Shown here: piece by piece, positions 55,470 through 64,000 of the stretch
Layout of the letters: each line of letters starts with the position of its first letter
Position numbering within the stretch: the stretch's first letter is position 1
Source: Methyloversatilis universalis FAM5
GTDB taxonomy: Bacteria; Pseudomonadota; Gammaproteobacteria; Burkholderiales; Rhodocyclaceae
Direction: 5' to 3'
Assembly: GCF_000214035.2 (NCBI RefSeq)
Contig: NZ_AFHG01000059.1
Coordinates: 186,001 to 250,000 of the forward strand
Length of the DNA: 64,000 nucleotides
Program-made: the position numbers and the translations under genes
The notes under the pieces: model-generated
What the model was told of the DNA's origin: nothing
Database searches by the model: none
What the model saw: only the letters and a program-made list of their open reading frames with translations

Positions 55470-56513
55470 TCAGCAGGGTTGGGGAATATCGGGTGTGCAG
55501 GCGCCGGCACGTGCATCCAGCGTGGACAGCGCGGACGGGGCGATGCGTTCGAGTTCGGCCCGGGTACGGGCGTAGCCCTGATCATCGTGCTGGCGGTAGT
55601 GCGCCAGCGCGAGATCGCTCAGAAAGACCGGATTGCCGTGTTCGAGCGCGTCCGCGCGCGCGAACGACTGCAGTGCCTCACTGCCGCGGCCGCCCGCGGC
55701 CTGGGCCCGCCCGAGTGCATGCCAGGCCGATGCGCTGTCCGGATTGCCGGCGATCCACTGCCGAGCGAGTGCTTCGAGGTCCGACCAGCGCCGTTCCGCC
55801 TCCATCCTCAGCGTCTGCAGGAAGGGCGGCAGGCCGGCCTCCGGCGCATCCCAGAAGGCGCGCCCGCTCAGTGGCGCTACCTCCGGTCCGGTCGGCAGGC
55901 GCAGCGCTTCGCTGATCCAGGCGACCGGAACCGAGAACTGGTTGTCGGTCCCCGCCCGGAACTTGAAGGTCATCAGTCCGACCAGACGGCCCTCGCGATC
56001 GAACATGCCGCCGCCGCTGGCGCCCGACGTGAACGGCGTGGTGCTCTGTATCACCTTGCCGCCATCGTAGTCGTGCAGCCGCAGCACCGTGCCGTTGCTC
56101 ACTCTCGGTGCCGCGCCGAGGATGTAGCCCAGCGCCACCAGCTCCTCGCCCGGCTTCAGCGGCGTATCGCGCAGAGGCACCGGCGGCACCTGCGAAGCGC
56201 CGGGCACGTCCAGCAGGCACAGGTCACGCGCGACCTCCGCGCGCTGGTTGCTCACCTGCATCCGCTCGCCGTTGGACACCACGCGCAGCGTGGTGGCGTG
56301 GGCGGTCACATGACAGGCGGTGGCGATGACGCCGGGCGCCACCGCCACGCCGGTGCCTACGCCGACATTGCCGCGGGCGTCCGAGGCCTCGACCTTGAGC
56401 ACGCTGGGGCGCAGGCTGATCAGCGCGGCGATGTCGCGTTCGTCGAGCGCGCGTGCCGGAAACGGCAGCGCGCAGACGAGCAGGGTGCCGAGCAGGGGAG
56501 CGGGCAGGCGCAC
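55470..56513 (-). CDS. Trypsin-like (S1C) serine protease, secreted
   Basis: 347 residues from the GTG at 56513, which has a GAGGA seven bases upstream and gives a signal peptide (VRLPAPLLGTLLVCALPFPARA). The catalytic triad is visible: His in IATACHVTAH, Asp in VARDLCLLD and Ser in TSGASGGGMFDREGR. A C-terminal TPR-like region (LARQWIAGNPDSASAWHALGRAQ) replaces PDZ domains. The triad and the GASGGGMF core are those of DegP-type proteases. It follows xoxJ by ten bases (start 56513 versus xoxJ stop at 56524) and could process or police periplasmic proteins of this pathway. Confidence 0.82.
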   Translation of the reverse strand: MRLPAPLLGTLLVCALPFPARALDERDIAALISLRPSVLKVEASDARGNVGVGTGVAVAPGVIATACHVTAHATTLRVVSNGERMQVSNQRAEVARDLCLLDVPGASQVPPVPLRDTPLKPGEELVALGYILGAAPRVSNGTVLRLHDYDGGKVIQSTTPFTSGASGGGMFDREGRLVGLMTFKFRAGTDNQFSVPVAWISEALRLPTGPEVAPLSGRAFWDAPEAGLPPFLQTLRMEAERRWSDLEALARQWIAGNPDSASAWHALGRAQAAGGRGSEALQSFARADALEHGNPVFLSDLALAHYRQHDDQGYARTRAELERIAPSALSTLDARAGACTPDIPQPC

Positions 56514-56523
56514 CGGCCAGTCC

Positions 56524-57399
56524 TCAGCGGTCGGCAGCGGTATGGCTGGCCTGCGATTCATCGACCAGTGGCACACCGTAGGACTTCAGGATGCCCTGGA
56601 TGGCCGGCAGGTTGCGCTGAACCGTCTCTTCGATCTTGTTCTTCCAGTCCTTTTCTCCGAAGCGGACCGCCATCGTGATCGCGTAGTCGAACTTGATGTC
56701 GTTCTCCGGCGGGAAGGCGACGGTCACCAGATCCTTGGCGCCCGAGTTCTTGCTGAAATAGCCGGCGATCGGGCCCCAGGCCATGGCGATGTCCAGCTTG
56801 TCGCTGACCAGGTCCTTCTCGACGATCTCGCCCGGATAGGCGCCCGGGTCACCGGACTGACGCTGATAGGAAATGGCCTGATCGAACAGCTTGTTGCGCA
56901 GCAGCCAGTCGACCGGCGGGGTCTGCTGGAACACGCCGAAGCGCACCTTGGAAAGCTTTTCCGGCGGCAGCTTCAGCAGGTCGTCCGGGGTTTTCACGCT
57001 GTCGAAGCCGCGGCCCTGTCTGAACACCATCGCATAAGTGGAGCGGTAGTAGGGCTTGATCGTCGCGCCCAGGTCGAAACCCACCGGTACGCCGACGATG
57101 AGATCGCAGCGGAACTTGCCCGGAATTTCCGGGTGCTTGGCCTTCAGCGTCATCCGCACGAAGCCCATGCGGTGCGGGAAGAAGGCGTATTCGAGCTTGT
57201 AGCCGAGATCCTTGGCCAGCAGTTCGGCGATCTTGTTCTCGTAGCCCTCACCCTTTTCGTTCGAGAGCGGCAGGTTGTTCGGATCGGCGCAGACACGCAG
57301 CACCTTGTCGTCGCCGGTCACGCTTTCCTGGGCGTAGGCCGACGGAAGGCCGAAAGTGGCGGCGAGGCCGAGAACGGCGGCGGACAGTCGAAGCTTCAT
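56524..57399 (-). CDS. xoxJ: MxaJ/XoxJ-like periplasmic binding protein
   Basis: 291 residues with a signal peptide (LSAAVLGLAATFGLPSAYA). The mature protein is a bacterial solute-binding-protein-3-type fold: LRVCADPNNLPLSNEKGEGYENKIAELLAKDLG, GKFRCDLIVGVPVG, PYYRSTYAMVFRQGRG, MAWGPIAGYFSKNSG. These match the MxaJ/XoxJ family encoded beside PQQ methanol dehydrogenases and thought to help assemble or activate them. GAGGAG lies about 12 bases before ATG. It stands downstream of xoxF copy 1, beyond that gene's terminator. Confidence 0.92.
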   Translation of the reverse strand: MKLRLSAAVLGLAATFGLPSAYAQESVTGDDKVLRVCADPNNLPLSNEKGEGYENKIAELLAKDLGYKLEYAFFPHRMGFVRMTLKAKHPEIPGKFRCDLIVGVPVGFDLGATIKPYYRSTYAMVFRQGRGFDSVKTPDDLLKLPPEKLSKVRFGVFQQTPPVDWLLRNKLFDQAISYQRQSGDPGAYPGEIVEKDLVSDKLDIAMAWGPIAGYFSKNSGAKDLVTVAFPPENDIKFDYAITMAVRFGEKDWKNKIEETVQRNLPAIQGILKSYGVPLVDESQASHTAADR

Positions 57400-57553
57400 C
57401 GTGGGGTTTCTCCTCGGGTGGCAGGGCTCATGTTGTTGTAGCGGGAAGCGCACGCAGGCTGAATCCCGAGCCGACAGTCTGACACCGCGAACAGGGATTT
57501 TGTTTTGAGAAAATCGTGAAAGTGTCGCTTTCCCGGCGGCGCGCGGGAGGATG

Positions 57554-57590
57554 AAAAAACGGGCACCTGCGTTGCCGCGAAGTGCCCGTT
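57554..57590 (-). terminator. Rho-independent terminator of xoxF copy 1
   Basis: On the minus strand AACGGGCAC pairs with GTGCCCGTT across a 15-base loop and is followed by a run of T residues. It lies 51 bases beyond the copy-1 stop. Confidence 0.9.
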
Positions 57591-57640
57591 CAGTGTGCTG
57601 CGGAAGGGCGCTGCAGGCGCCCTTCTCGTTCGCTCGCCGA

Positions 57641-59443
57641 TTACGGCAGTGCGAACACCGTCATCACGCCACCGAGTTCGGTGTAGTTGGCCAGTTCGGC
57701 GTAACCACCCACGGCACCCAGACCGTCGGTCGGCTTTTCGAGACCGGCTGCCAGACCGATACCGGCCCAGCCACCAATACCCGACAGCACGCCGATGTAC
57801 TGCTTGCCCTTGTGTTCCCAGGTGTTCACGTTGCCGATGATGCCGGACGGGGTCTTGAACTTGAACAGTTCCTTGTTGATGTCGTCAGCATCGACGCACT
57901 TGAGGTAGCCCTCGAGCGTGCCGTAGCAGGCGATGCCACCGGCGGTGACCAGGGCGCCCGACCACACCGAGAACTTCTCCGGCTTGGACTGGACGATCTT
58001 GCCCTTGCCAGCGTCCCAGGTGATGAAGTTGCCCATGCCGCCGTGGCTGCCCGGGGCCGGGAACATCGACAGGGTGGCGCCGACGTACGGCTGGCCAGCG
58101 GTGTACTCAACGCGGAACGGCTCGTAGTCCATGCAGACGTGGTTGGTCGGCACGTAGAACAGGCCGTTCTTCGGGCTGAACGCAGCCGGCTGCTGGTCCT
58201 TGGTACCCAGCGCTGCCGGGCACACGCCCTTGGTGTTCACGTCTTCACCGTTCTGACGGGTCGAGTACTTGGCCACGACTTGCGGACGGCCGGTGTTCAT
58301 GTCGACGTGGGTCGCCCAGTTCACCTTCGGATCGTACTTCTCGGCCACCAGCAGCTCGCCGCTCACGCGGTCCATCGTGTAGGCGAAGCCGTTGCGGTCG
58401 AAGTGCACCGCAACCTTGCGCTTCTTGCCCTTGACATCGACGTCGGCCAGGATGACTTCGTTGATGCCGTCAAAGTCCCACTCGTCGTGCGGGGTCATCT
58501 GGTAGACCCAGCGAGCCTTGCCGGTATCGACGTCACGCGCCCACAGGGTCATGGACCACTTGTTGTCGCCCGGACGCTGCGACGGGTTCCAGGTCGAGGG
58601 GTTGCCCGAACCGTAGTACATCAGGTTCTCTTGCGGATCGTACGAGTACCAGCCCCAGGTCGTGCCGCCACCGATCTTCCATTGGTCGCCCTGCCAGGTC
58701 TTCAGCGACGAATCCTTGCCCACCGGCGCCATCTTGCCGTTGGTCCAGGTCATCGTCTTTTCCGGATCCATCAGCATTTCGGCGTCGGGGCCCGTCGAGT
58801 AGCCCTTCCACACTTGCTTGCCGGTGTTGATGTCGTAGGCAGCCACGTAGCCGCGGATACCGAATTCACCGCCGGAGATGCCGGTGATGACCTTATCCTT
58901 GAAGATGTGCGGCGCGTTCGTGTTGGTGCCGCCGACCTTCGGGTCGCCGTTCTTGACGTCCCACAGCTTCTTGCCGGTCTTGGCATCCAGTGCAACCAGG
59001 GTGGTGTCTGCCTGCTGCAGGAACACCTTGCCTTCGGCGTAGGCCAGACCACGGTTAACCGTGTCGCAGCACATCACCGGGATCACGGACGGATCCTGCT
59101 TCGGCTCGTACTTCCACTTGATCTTCTGGGTTTCCAGGTCGATTGCGAAAACCTTGTTGGGGAAGGGCGAGTGCACGAACAGGGTGTCACCGATCACCAG
59201 CGGGCCGCCTTCGTGACCGCGCAGAACGCCGGTCGAGAAGGTCCAGGCCACCTTCATGTTCTTAACGTTGCTCTTATTGATCTGGTTCAGGTTGCTGTAG
59301 CGCTGGTTTTCGAAGTTACCAGCTTGCATTGCCCAGTTTTTCGGGTCTTTGATCAGCTTGGCGACGTCGGCGTTGGCCAGTGCAGTACCCGGGATGGCCA
59401 GGGCGGCGACCCACAGGGGCAGTTGTTTCATCTTGCTAGACAT
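57641..59443 (-). CDS. xoxF: Lanthanide-dependent PQQ methanol dehydrogenase, XoxF copy 1
   Basis: 600 residues with a signal peptide ([20 protein letters not shown]). The eight-bladed propeller carries the CC disulfide ([10 protein letters not shown]) next to PQQ, and the active-site Asp323 is in [12 protein letters not shown]. Asp325, two residues on, is the lanthanide-coordinating Asp that separates XoxF from calcium-dependent MxaF, which has Ala there. Blocks [34 protein letters not shown] and the C-terminal [11 protein letters not shown] are those of XoxF clade 5. GAGGAGGAG lies before ATG 59443. The gene is the second of two near-identical copies; no cytochrome cL gene follows it in this window. 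Confidence 0.96.
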   Translation of the reverse strand: MSSKMKQLPLWVAALAIPGTALANADVAKLIKDPKNWAMQAGNFENQRYSNLNQINKSNVKNMKVAWTFSTGVLRGHEGGPLVIGDTLFVHSPFPNKVFAIDLETQKIKWKYEPKQDPSVIPVMCCDTVNRGLAYAEGKVFLQQADTTLVALDAKTGKKLWDVKNGDPKVGGTNTNAPHIFKDKVITGISGGEFGIRGYVAAYDINTGKQVWKGYSTGPDAEMLMDPEKTMTWTNGKMAPVGKDSSLKTWQGDQWKIGGGTTWGWYSYDPQENLMYYGSGNPSTWNPSQRPGDNKWSMTLWARDVDTGKARWVYQMTPHDEWDFDGINEVILADVDVKGKKRKVAVHFDRNGFAYTMDRVSGELLVAEKYDPKVNWATHVDMNTGRPQVVAKYSTRQNGEDVNTKGVCPAALGTKDQQPAAFSPKNGLFYVPTNHVCMDYEPFRVEYTAGQPYVGATLSMFPAPGSHGGMGNFITWDAGKGKIVQSKPEKFSVWSGALVTAGGIACYGTLEGYLKCVDADDINKELFKFKTPSGIIGNVNTWEHKGKQYIGVLSGIGGWAGIGLAAGLEKPTDGLGAVGGYAELANYTELGGVMTVFALP

Positions 59444-59552
59444 AGGCTCCTCCTCATTGCTACCAAAATGTGACCGGACACCCCATGTCGTAGGCTCCGG
59501 CCGCTGTTGCCCTACGACGCCCATAAGTGCCCCCGGGCGTCGAGGTAATGAA

Positions 59553-59561
59553 GATATAGCA
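59553..59561 (-). promoter_or_regulatory. Possible extended -10 promoter of xoxF copy 1
   Basis: TGC-TATATC on the minus strand, with the TG one base before the hexamer. No good -35 exists at 17 bases; extended -10 promoters can do without one. About 110 bases remain to the ATG. Confidence 0.35.
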
Positions 59562-59578
59562 CACGATTTTTGAACAGC

Positions 59579-59612
59579 GGGAAGTTTTCCCTTCAACTTC
59601 TTAAAATTTTAA
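59579..59612. repeat. Stacked palindromes upstream of xoxF copy 1
   Basis: GGGAA-GTT-TTCCC (59579-59591), GAAGTT...AACTTC (59581-59600) and the 12-bp perfect palindrome TTAAAATTTTAA (59601-59612) adjoin. They lie directly upstream of the proposed -10. This looks like an operator for a regulator acting on xoxF, not seen before copy 2. Confidence 0.5.
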
Positions 59613-59686
59613 ACTTGACGGATTTTTGATTTTCCGCTCTCTGTTTTTCCGTCGGCTTTCCGGTGCTGCTGGAGGGGGTGGTTGTG

Positions 59687-59729
59687 GCGCGCTGCAACAT
59701 GGATGAAATCGCCAGATGTTGCAGCGCGC
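59687..59729. repeat. 14-bp perfect inverted repeat in the xoxF spacer
   Basis: GCGCGCTGCAACAT and ATGTTGCAGCGCGC are exact complements separated by 15 bases. No U tract follows on either strand, which argues against a terminator and for an operator or RNA structure. Confidence 0.6.
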
Positions 59730-59812
59730 AACGCGCTGGCGGGCAGGGTGTACCACCCGGGCGTTCCGGAACGGAACACTCGGCGCTGCTTAAAAATGAG
59801 GCAGTCCGGACG

Positions 59813-59846
59813 AAAAAAAACGGCGCTCCGGAGGGCCCGGGCGCCG
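59813..59846 (-). terminator. Rho-independent terminator of xoxF copy 2
   Basis: On the minus strand CGGCGC-CCGG pairs with CCGG-A-GCGCCG (one bulge) and is followed by eight T residues. It lies 52 bases after the copy-2 stop, so the two xoxF copies are separate transcription units. Confidence 0.85.
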
Positions 59847-59897
59847 CGGATGCCGCCCCGGGGGCGGGGCGGTTATGCTGCGGGTGGAGTCGGTCGC

Positions 59898-61700
59898 TTA
59901 CGGCAGCGCGAACACCGTCATCACGCCACCGAGTTCGGTGTAGTTGGCCAGTTCGGCGTAGCCGCCCACGGCACCCAGACCGTCGGTGGATTTTTCGAGG
60001 CCGGCTGCCAGACCGATACCGGCCCAGCCCCCGATGCCCGAGAGGATCCCGATGTACTGCTTGCCCTTGAATTCCCAGGTGGTCACGTTGCCGATGATGC
60101 CGGACGGGGTCTTGAACTTGAACAGTTCCTTCTTGATGTCGTCAGCGTCGACGCACTTGAGGTAGCCCTCGAGCGTGCCGTAGCAGGCGATGCCGCCGGC
60201 GGTGACCAGCGTGCCCGACCACACCGAGAACTTCTCCGGCTTGGACTGGACGATCTTGCCCTTGCCGGCGTCCCAGGTGATGAAGTTGCCCATGCCGCCG
60301 TGGCTGCCCGGGGCCGGGAACATCGACAGGGTGGCGCCGACGTAGGGCTGGCCGGCGGTGTACTCGACACGGAACGGCTCGTAGTCCATGCAGACATGGT
60401 TGGTCGGCACGTAGAACAGGCCGTTCTTCGGGTTGAATGACGCCGGCTGCTGGTCCTTGGAGCCAAGCGCCGCCGGGCAGATGCCCTTGGTGTTCACGTC
60501 CTCGCCGTTCTGGCGGGTCGAGTACTTGGCCACGACTTGCGGACGGCCGGTGTTCATGTCGACGTGGGTCGCCCAGTTCACCTTGGGGTCGAATTTCTCG
60601 GCCACCAGCAGTTCGCCGGTCACGCGGTCCAGCGTGTAGGCGAAGCCGTTACGGTCGAAGTGCACCGCAACCTTGCGCTTCTTGCCCTTGACGTCGATGT
60701 CGGCAAGGATGACTTCGTTCACGCCGTCGAAATCCCACTCGTCGTGCGGAGTCATCTGGTAGACCCAGCGCACCTTGCCGGTATCGACGTCACGCGCCCA
60801 CAGGGTCATGGACCACTTGTTGTCGCCCGGACGCTGCGACGGGTTCCAGGTCGAGGGGTTGCCGGTGCCGTAATACATCAGGTTTTCCTGCGGGTCGTAC
60901 GAGTACCAGCCCCAGGTTGAACCGCCGCCGATCTTCCACTGGTCGCCCTGCCAGGTCTTCAGCGACGAATCCTTGCCCACCGGCGCCATCTTGCCGTTGG
61001 TCCAGGTCATGGTCTTTTCCGGATCCATCAGCATTTCAGCGTCGGGGCCGGTCGAGTAGCCCTTCCACACCATCTTGCCGGTGTTCAGGTCATAGGCGGT
61101 CACCCGACCGCGCACGCCGAACTCGCCGCCGGAAATCCCGGTGATCACCTTGTCCTTGAACACGTGCGGCGCCTGGGTATTGGTTTCGCCGATCTTCGGA
61201 TCGCCGTTCTTCACGTCCCACAGCTTCTTGCCGGTCTTGGCGTCCAGCGCGACCAGCACGGTATCGGCCTGCTGCAGCAGGATCTTGCCCTCGGCGTAGG
61301 CCAGGCCGCGGTTCACGGTGTCGCAGCACATGACCGGAATCACGGTGGGGTCCTGCTTGGGCTCGTACTTCCAGACGATCTTCTGGGTTTCCAGGTCGAT
61401 CGCGAACACCTTGTTGGGGAAGGGCGTATGCACGAACAGCATGCCGCCGATCACCAGCGGGCCGCCTTCGTGACCGCGCAGCACGCCGGTCGAGAAGGTC
61501 CACGCCACCTTCATGTTCTTCACGTTCGACTTGTTGATCTGGTTCAGCGTGCTGTAACGCTGGTTCTCGAAGTTGCCGGCCTGCATGGCCCAGTTCTTCG
61601 GATCCTTGATCAGTTTCGCCAGATCGGCGTTGGCCATTGCGGCGCCCGGCAGTGCGAGCGCGGCGAGCCACAGCGGAAGGGTGTTTCTCTTCATCGACAT
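59898..61700 (-). CDS. xoxF: Lanthanide-dependent PQQ methanol dehydrogenase, XoxF copy 2
   Basis: 600 residues, the same length as copy 1 and about nine residues in ten identical to it. The signal peptide ([20 protein letters not shown]) differs most. All active-site features match: CC in [10 protein letters not shown], Asp323 and Asp325 in [12 protein letters not shown], and the HVCMDYEPF block. Three near starts exist (ATGCACATGTCGATG); the AGGAG seven bases upstream favours ATG 61700. TATAAA occurs about 100 bases upstream as a possible -10. It is the first of the tandem pair in transcription order and lies after mxaL with a 289-bp gap. Confidence 0.96.
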   Translation of the reverse strand: MSMKRNTLPLWLAALALPGAAMANADLAKLIKDPKNWAMQAGNFENQRYSTLNQINKSNVKNMKVAWTFSTGVLRGHEGGPLVIGGMLFVHTPFPNKVFAIDLETQKIVWKYEPKQDPTVIPVMCCDTVNRGLAYAEGKILLQQADTVLVALDAKTGKKLWDVKNGDPKIGETNTQAPHVFKDKVITGISGGEFGVRGRVTAYDLNTGKMVWKGYSTGPDAEMLMDPEKTMTWTNGKMAPVGKDSSLKTWQGDQWKIGGGSTWGWYSYDPQENLMYYGTGNPSTWNPSQRPGDNKWSMTLWARDVDTGKVRWVYQMTPHDEWDFDGVNEVILADIDVKGKKRKVAVHFDRNGFAYTLDRVTGELLVAEKFDPKVNWATHVDMNTGRPQVVAKYSTRQNGEDVNTKGICPAALGSKDQQPASFNPKNGLFYVPTNHVCMDYEPFRVEYTAGQPYVGATLSMFPAPGSHGGMGNFITWDAGKGKIVQSKPEKFSVWSGTLVTAGGIACYGTLEGYLKCVDADDIKKELFKFKTPSGIIGNVTTWEFKGKQYIGILSGIGGWAGIGLAAGLEKSTDGLGAVGGYAELANYTELGGVMTVFALP

Positions 61701-61952
61701 GTGCATTCTCCTCTGTGCTTGTAGGACGGGTCCGTGTCGCAGTGCAACGGAGCCAGCAGCCCGCTGTCCATAAGTGGCTTCATTCGAGCGGGTTATGGGT
61801 TTTATACATCGCAAAATGCAACGTCGGGACGGAATCCCTCGGTCTGACGCCGTGATGCCCCGCAGTCGGGTGGCAATCCCGGCGGTTTCGGGAGGGCTTC
61901 CCTGATCGGGCCGGGCGAGAGGTGGGTCGTGCGGAAAGGAGGGTGTTCGCTG

Positions 61953-61982
61953 CGCCGCACCATCCCTGGGGGAGGTGCGGCG
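61953..61982 (-). terminator. Hairpin after mxaL
   Basis: CGCCGCACC and GGTGCGGCG form a 9-bp stem with a 12-base loop, eight bases beyond the mxaL stop. A short pyrimidine stretch follows on the minus strand; a U-run proper is lacking. Confidence 0.5.
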
Positions 61983-61989
61983 TGCGGGT

Positions 61990-63012
61990 TCAGCGCGCTG
62001 TGCGGGGGCGGGAGAACAGGCTGCGCAGACGGTCTATCGACGCCGGCCGGCGGTCGGGCCGGAAGGCCCAGGCGAGGGAGAGCACGCCCAGCAGCGCAGG
62101 CAGCCAGCTTACCCGGGTCGGTACCGACTGGGTCCGGGCGAAATCCGGATGAGTCATGGCCTTGGCCAGCGCCTCGGTGTCGGCCAGCGTGAGGTAGCTC
62201 ATGCCGGTCTGCGACGCGAGGTCGCGCAGATGGGTCGATTTGAGGCTGGACAGGTGTTCGGTGCCTGCGCTCTGGACCTGAGCCACCCGGTTGCCGTTCT
62301 CATCGACCATGGCTTCGCCGTTGCCGGCCGAACCGGCGCGGCCCTGCGTCGCGGTGTCGATCTGCGCCACCTCGTCCGCCCGCCAGAAGCCCAGCGGCCG
62401 TCCGTCCGGGTCGAACTTCGGAATCGGGCTCAGCGTCGGGCCGCCGGTACCGACGATGAGGCCTTTCACCACCCCCGGCTCGCCGTCGAAGGACGGGCGC
62501 AGCTTGGGGTGCAGCGGCGGCGCTTCGTGGCCGTCGGTCACGAAGATGAGCGACGGCTTCTGGTCGAGGTCCTTCAGCGCGCGAATGGACGAGAACAGCC
62601 CTTTCGACACCTCGCTGGCGCCGGCCCACGACATCTGGCCATCAATGTTGGACAGCGTGGCCAGCAGCTCGTGGTAATTGCCGCACACCTCGACCGGCGT
62701 CATCAGCGCCAGCAGCCGGTATTCCGAAAACACGCCCCAGCCGACGCTGGAGCCGCAGGGCAGGCTGCGCAGCGCCTGCCCGAGGCTGTGCTTGGCGTAG
62801 GTCAGCCGGTCGACCGGCTTGCCGTCCAGTTCATAGTCCAGCGTGTTCATGCTTTGGGTGATGTCGAGCACGATCATGTGGGTGTAGCTGCGGCCGGGCA
62901 GCGGCAGCGGCGGCAGCACCGCCGCCAGCGCGAACAGCCCGGCCGCGATGGCCAGCGGGCGCGTCTGCGGGCTGCGCGCACGGGCCAGCAGCTGGCGCGT
63001 GGTCGCGATCAT
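61990..63012 (-). CDS. mxaL: MxaL-like von Willebrand A membrane protein
   Basis: 340 residues. One N-terminal membrane segment ([21 protein letters not shown]) and one near the C-terminus ([15 protein letters not shown]) flank a periplasmic vWA domain with the MIDAS motif in [10 protein letters not shown] and the FVTDGHEAP strand. The DITQS form of MIDAS is typical of MxaL. MxaA, MxaC, MxaK and MxaL are needed in methylotrophs to insert metal into methanol dehydrogenase. ATG overlaps the mxaK stop by four bases, matching the order mxaC-mxaK-mxaL of mxa operons. Confidence 0.88.
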   Translation of the reverse strand: MIATTRQLLARARSPQTRPLAIAAGLFALAAVLPPLPLPGRSYTHMIVLDITQSMNTLDYELDGKPVDRLTYAKHSLGQALRSLPCGSSVGWGVFSEYRLLALMTPVEVCGNYHELLATLSNIDGQMSWAGASEVSKGLFSSIRALKDLDQKPSLIFVTDGHEAPPLHPKLRPSFDGEPGVVKGLIVGTGGPTLSPIPKFDPDGRPLGFWRADEVAQIDTATQGRAGSAGNGEAMVDENGNRVAQVQSAGTEHLSSLKSTHLRDLASQTGMSYLTLADTEALAKAMTHPDFARTQSVPTRVSWLPALLGVLSLAWAFRPDRRPASIDRLRSLFSRPRTAR

Positions 63013-63548
63013 GGCAGACCCAGCGTGAAGGCCTTCATCGTGGTCACCGCCCGTTCGCTGTTCTGCGGCAGCGGCGGTGCCTCCTCGTCCGACGCCTCCC
63101 GTTCGGGCGCCAGCCGCAGCGCCCGTTCAAGGTTGTACTTGGCGTCCCAGTGCTGCGGATTCAGGCGCAGCAGCTCGCGATAGCTGGTCTTGGACAGTTC
63201 GGCCAGCGGCAGCGACTTGCCGATGCTTTCCGGCCCGAACTGCAGCGCCTCGCGCAGATGCAGGTTGCCGAGGTTGTACAGCACCGCCTGCAGCAGCGGG
63301 CCGTCGGTATTGCGCGACAGTTCCTTGTAGGCGCGCACCGCGCCCTCGTAGTCGTTGTGCGCCGCGAGCGACAGCGCGCGCGCGAATTCCGCTTCCGGGC
63401 TGCCCTGGGTGGCCGCCGCATCGACACCGCTGTCGACCAGGCGGTTGAAATCGCGGGCGCTGGACAGCCGGTAGCCCTCCCAGCCGGCGACCGCAATGCT
63501 GACTGCAATGCCCGCCGCGATCAGCGACGACAGACTGCGCATCCTCAT
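63009..63548 (-). CDS. mxaK: MxaK-like protein
   Basis: 179 residues. A membrane anchor near the N-terminus (LSSLIAAGIAVSIAVAGWEGYRL) is followed by a helical periplasmic part (FARALSLAAHNDYEGAVRAYKELSRN, VLYNLGNLHLREAL, NPQHWDAKYNLERALRLAPERE) that looks TPR-like. Family identity is assigned from this pattern plus its place between mxaC and mxaL. GAGGA lies nine bases before ATG 63548, which overlaps the mxaC stop. Confidence 0.82.
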   Translation of the reverse strand: MRMRSLSSLIAAGIAVSIAVAGWEGYRLSSARDFNRLVDSGVDAAATQGSPEAEFARALSLAAHNDYEGAVRAYKELSRNTDGPLLQAVLYNLGNLHLREALQFGPESIGKSLPLAELSKTSYRELLRLNPQHWDAKYNLERALRLAPEREASDEEAPPLPQNSERAVTTMKAFTLGLP

Positions 63549-64000
63549 GACTGCACTTCCTCCTTCCAGGCCGGCCGCGTAATCAGGCGACAGGCCAGCG
63601 CCGCCGCGCCCGCAAGCAGGGCCAGCGCGTAACACCAGCCGGAAAAGTCCCGGCGGGGAATCTGTTCCACATAGTCCAGCGGCAGGTTCTGCTGGCGATC
63701 CACCTCGGCCACCGCTTCCTTCACCGCCTCCGGGTCTTCCGCCTCGAAAGCCTGGTAGGGCACGCCGGCCGACTTCAGGAACTGGTTCAGCGCCACTTCC
63801 GGAATGTTGCCGTCGCCCGCATCCGCCTTGAGTCCGGGGCTGAGCGCCGAGCGGATGAAGATCCAGTACACCGCGATGCGGTTGCGCTGCAGCGCGCGGC
63901 GTATCTTGTCGCGCATCGCCTCGTCGATCTGCGCGCCGCCGTCCGACACCAGCAGCAGGATGCGGCTGCCGGAGTAGGCCCGGCGGTCGAACTGTTCCGC
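63545..64000 (-). CDS. mxaC: MxaC-like von Willebrand A protein, C-terminal part (cut by window edge)
   Basis: Only the last 151 residues lie in the window. They hold the end of a vWA domain (ILLLVSDGGAQIDEAMRDKIRRALQRNRIAVYWIFIRS), the block EVALNQFLKSAGVPYQAFEAEDPEAVKEAVAEVDRQ and a C-terminal membrane segment (WCYALALLAGAAALACRLI). The next gene overlaps its stop. The order mxaC-mxaK-mxaL supports the name. The N-terminal MIDAS motif is outside the window. Confidence 0.8.
   Translation of the reverse strand, partial: AEQFDRRAYSGSRILLLVSDGGAQIDEAMRDKIRRALQRNRIAVYWIFIRSALSPGLKADAGDGNIPEVALNQFLKSAGVPYQAFEAEDPEAVKEAVAEVDRQQNLPLDYVEQIPRRDFSGWCYALALLAGAAALACRLITRPAWKEEVQS

Larger units (their letters stand above)
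59444..59897 (-). promoter_or_regulatory. 454-bp spacer between xoxF copies: promoter and inverted repeats of copy 1
   Basis: No gene is seen here. It contains an extended -10 (TGCTATATC on the minus strand, 59561-59553), three stacked palindromes just upstream of it (59579-59612, including GGGAA-GTT-TTCCC, GAAGTT/AACTTC and TTAAAATTTTAA), a 14-bp inverted repeat (59687-59729), a 12-bp palindrome CGTTCCGGAACG (59762-59773), and the terminator of copy 2. Confidence 0.55.

Noticed and set aside
1-64000. tRNA genes, CRISPR arrays, insertion sequences or phage attachment sites
   Set aside because: No cloverleaf, repeat-spacer pattern, transposase or integrase was seen on reading both strands; a dedicated tRNA scan was not possible.

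Overview
The window is high-GC, densely coded DNA from a betaproteobacterium. The gene orders ppc/hemCDXY, dusB-fis-purH-purD-hemF and lptD-surA-pdxA-rsmA are typical of that class. Two lanthanide-type (XoxF) methanol dehydrogenases, a XoxJ-like protein and MxaL/MxaK/MxaC homologues point to a facultative methylotroph. Methyloversatilis-like Rhodocyclales are my best guess, inferred from gene content and not from a marker gene.

Left part (1-19.9 kb), mostly housekeeping. A truncated PEP carboxylase gene (ppc, minus strand) is divergent from hemC-hemD-hemX-hemY, followed by a DUF898 membrane protein and an M48 peptidase. An ompW gene with a perfect FNR/ANR-type box faces the minus-strand operon dusB-fis-purH-purD-hemF. 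Then come an MBOAT/SGNH acyl-transfer pair and pepP-ubiH, all on the minus strand.

Middle part (19.9-34.8 kb). A seven-gene plus-strand cluster encodes a thermostable-hemolysin-family protein, an AMP-binding enzyme, a diiron TenA/UndA-like protein, an SDR, a TPR lipid-anchor-free periplasmic protein, and a PmrA/QseB-type regulator with its sensor kinase. A textbook PmrA-like box (CTTAAG-N5-CTTAAT) lies just upstream of its first gene. MurU-AmgK (cell-wall recycling) is divergent from lptD-surA-pdxA-rsmA (outer-membrane assembly, vitamin B6, rRNA methylation).

Accessory island (34.9-42.9 kb). A two-partner secretion locus consists of a TpsB transporter, a periplasmic PpiC-type prolyl isomerase and a 1702-residue TpsA exoprotein. 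Its C-terminal region, together with the next small gene, drops sharply in GC. This looks like a contact-dependent inhibition or polymorphic toxin with a candidate immunity protein. I do not recognise the families of the toxin domain or of the immunity protein.

Right part (42.9-64 kb). A Crp/Fnr regulator, xthA, a DUF4124/glutaredoxin-like protein and prlC precede a four-gene signalling cluster: TonB-dependent receptor, YfiR-like protein, BarA-like hybrid kinase with HPt, and a REC-PAS-GGDEF-EAL protein. The last 9 kb, all on the minus strand, is the methanol-oxidation region. In transcription order it reads mxaC(partial)-mxaK-mxaL, xoxF copy 2, xoxF copy 1, xoxJ, a S1C-type protease and a secreted protein of unknown function. 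Each xoxF has its own intrinsic terminator, and the 454-bp spacer between the copies is rich in inverted repeats.
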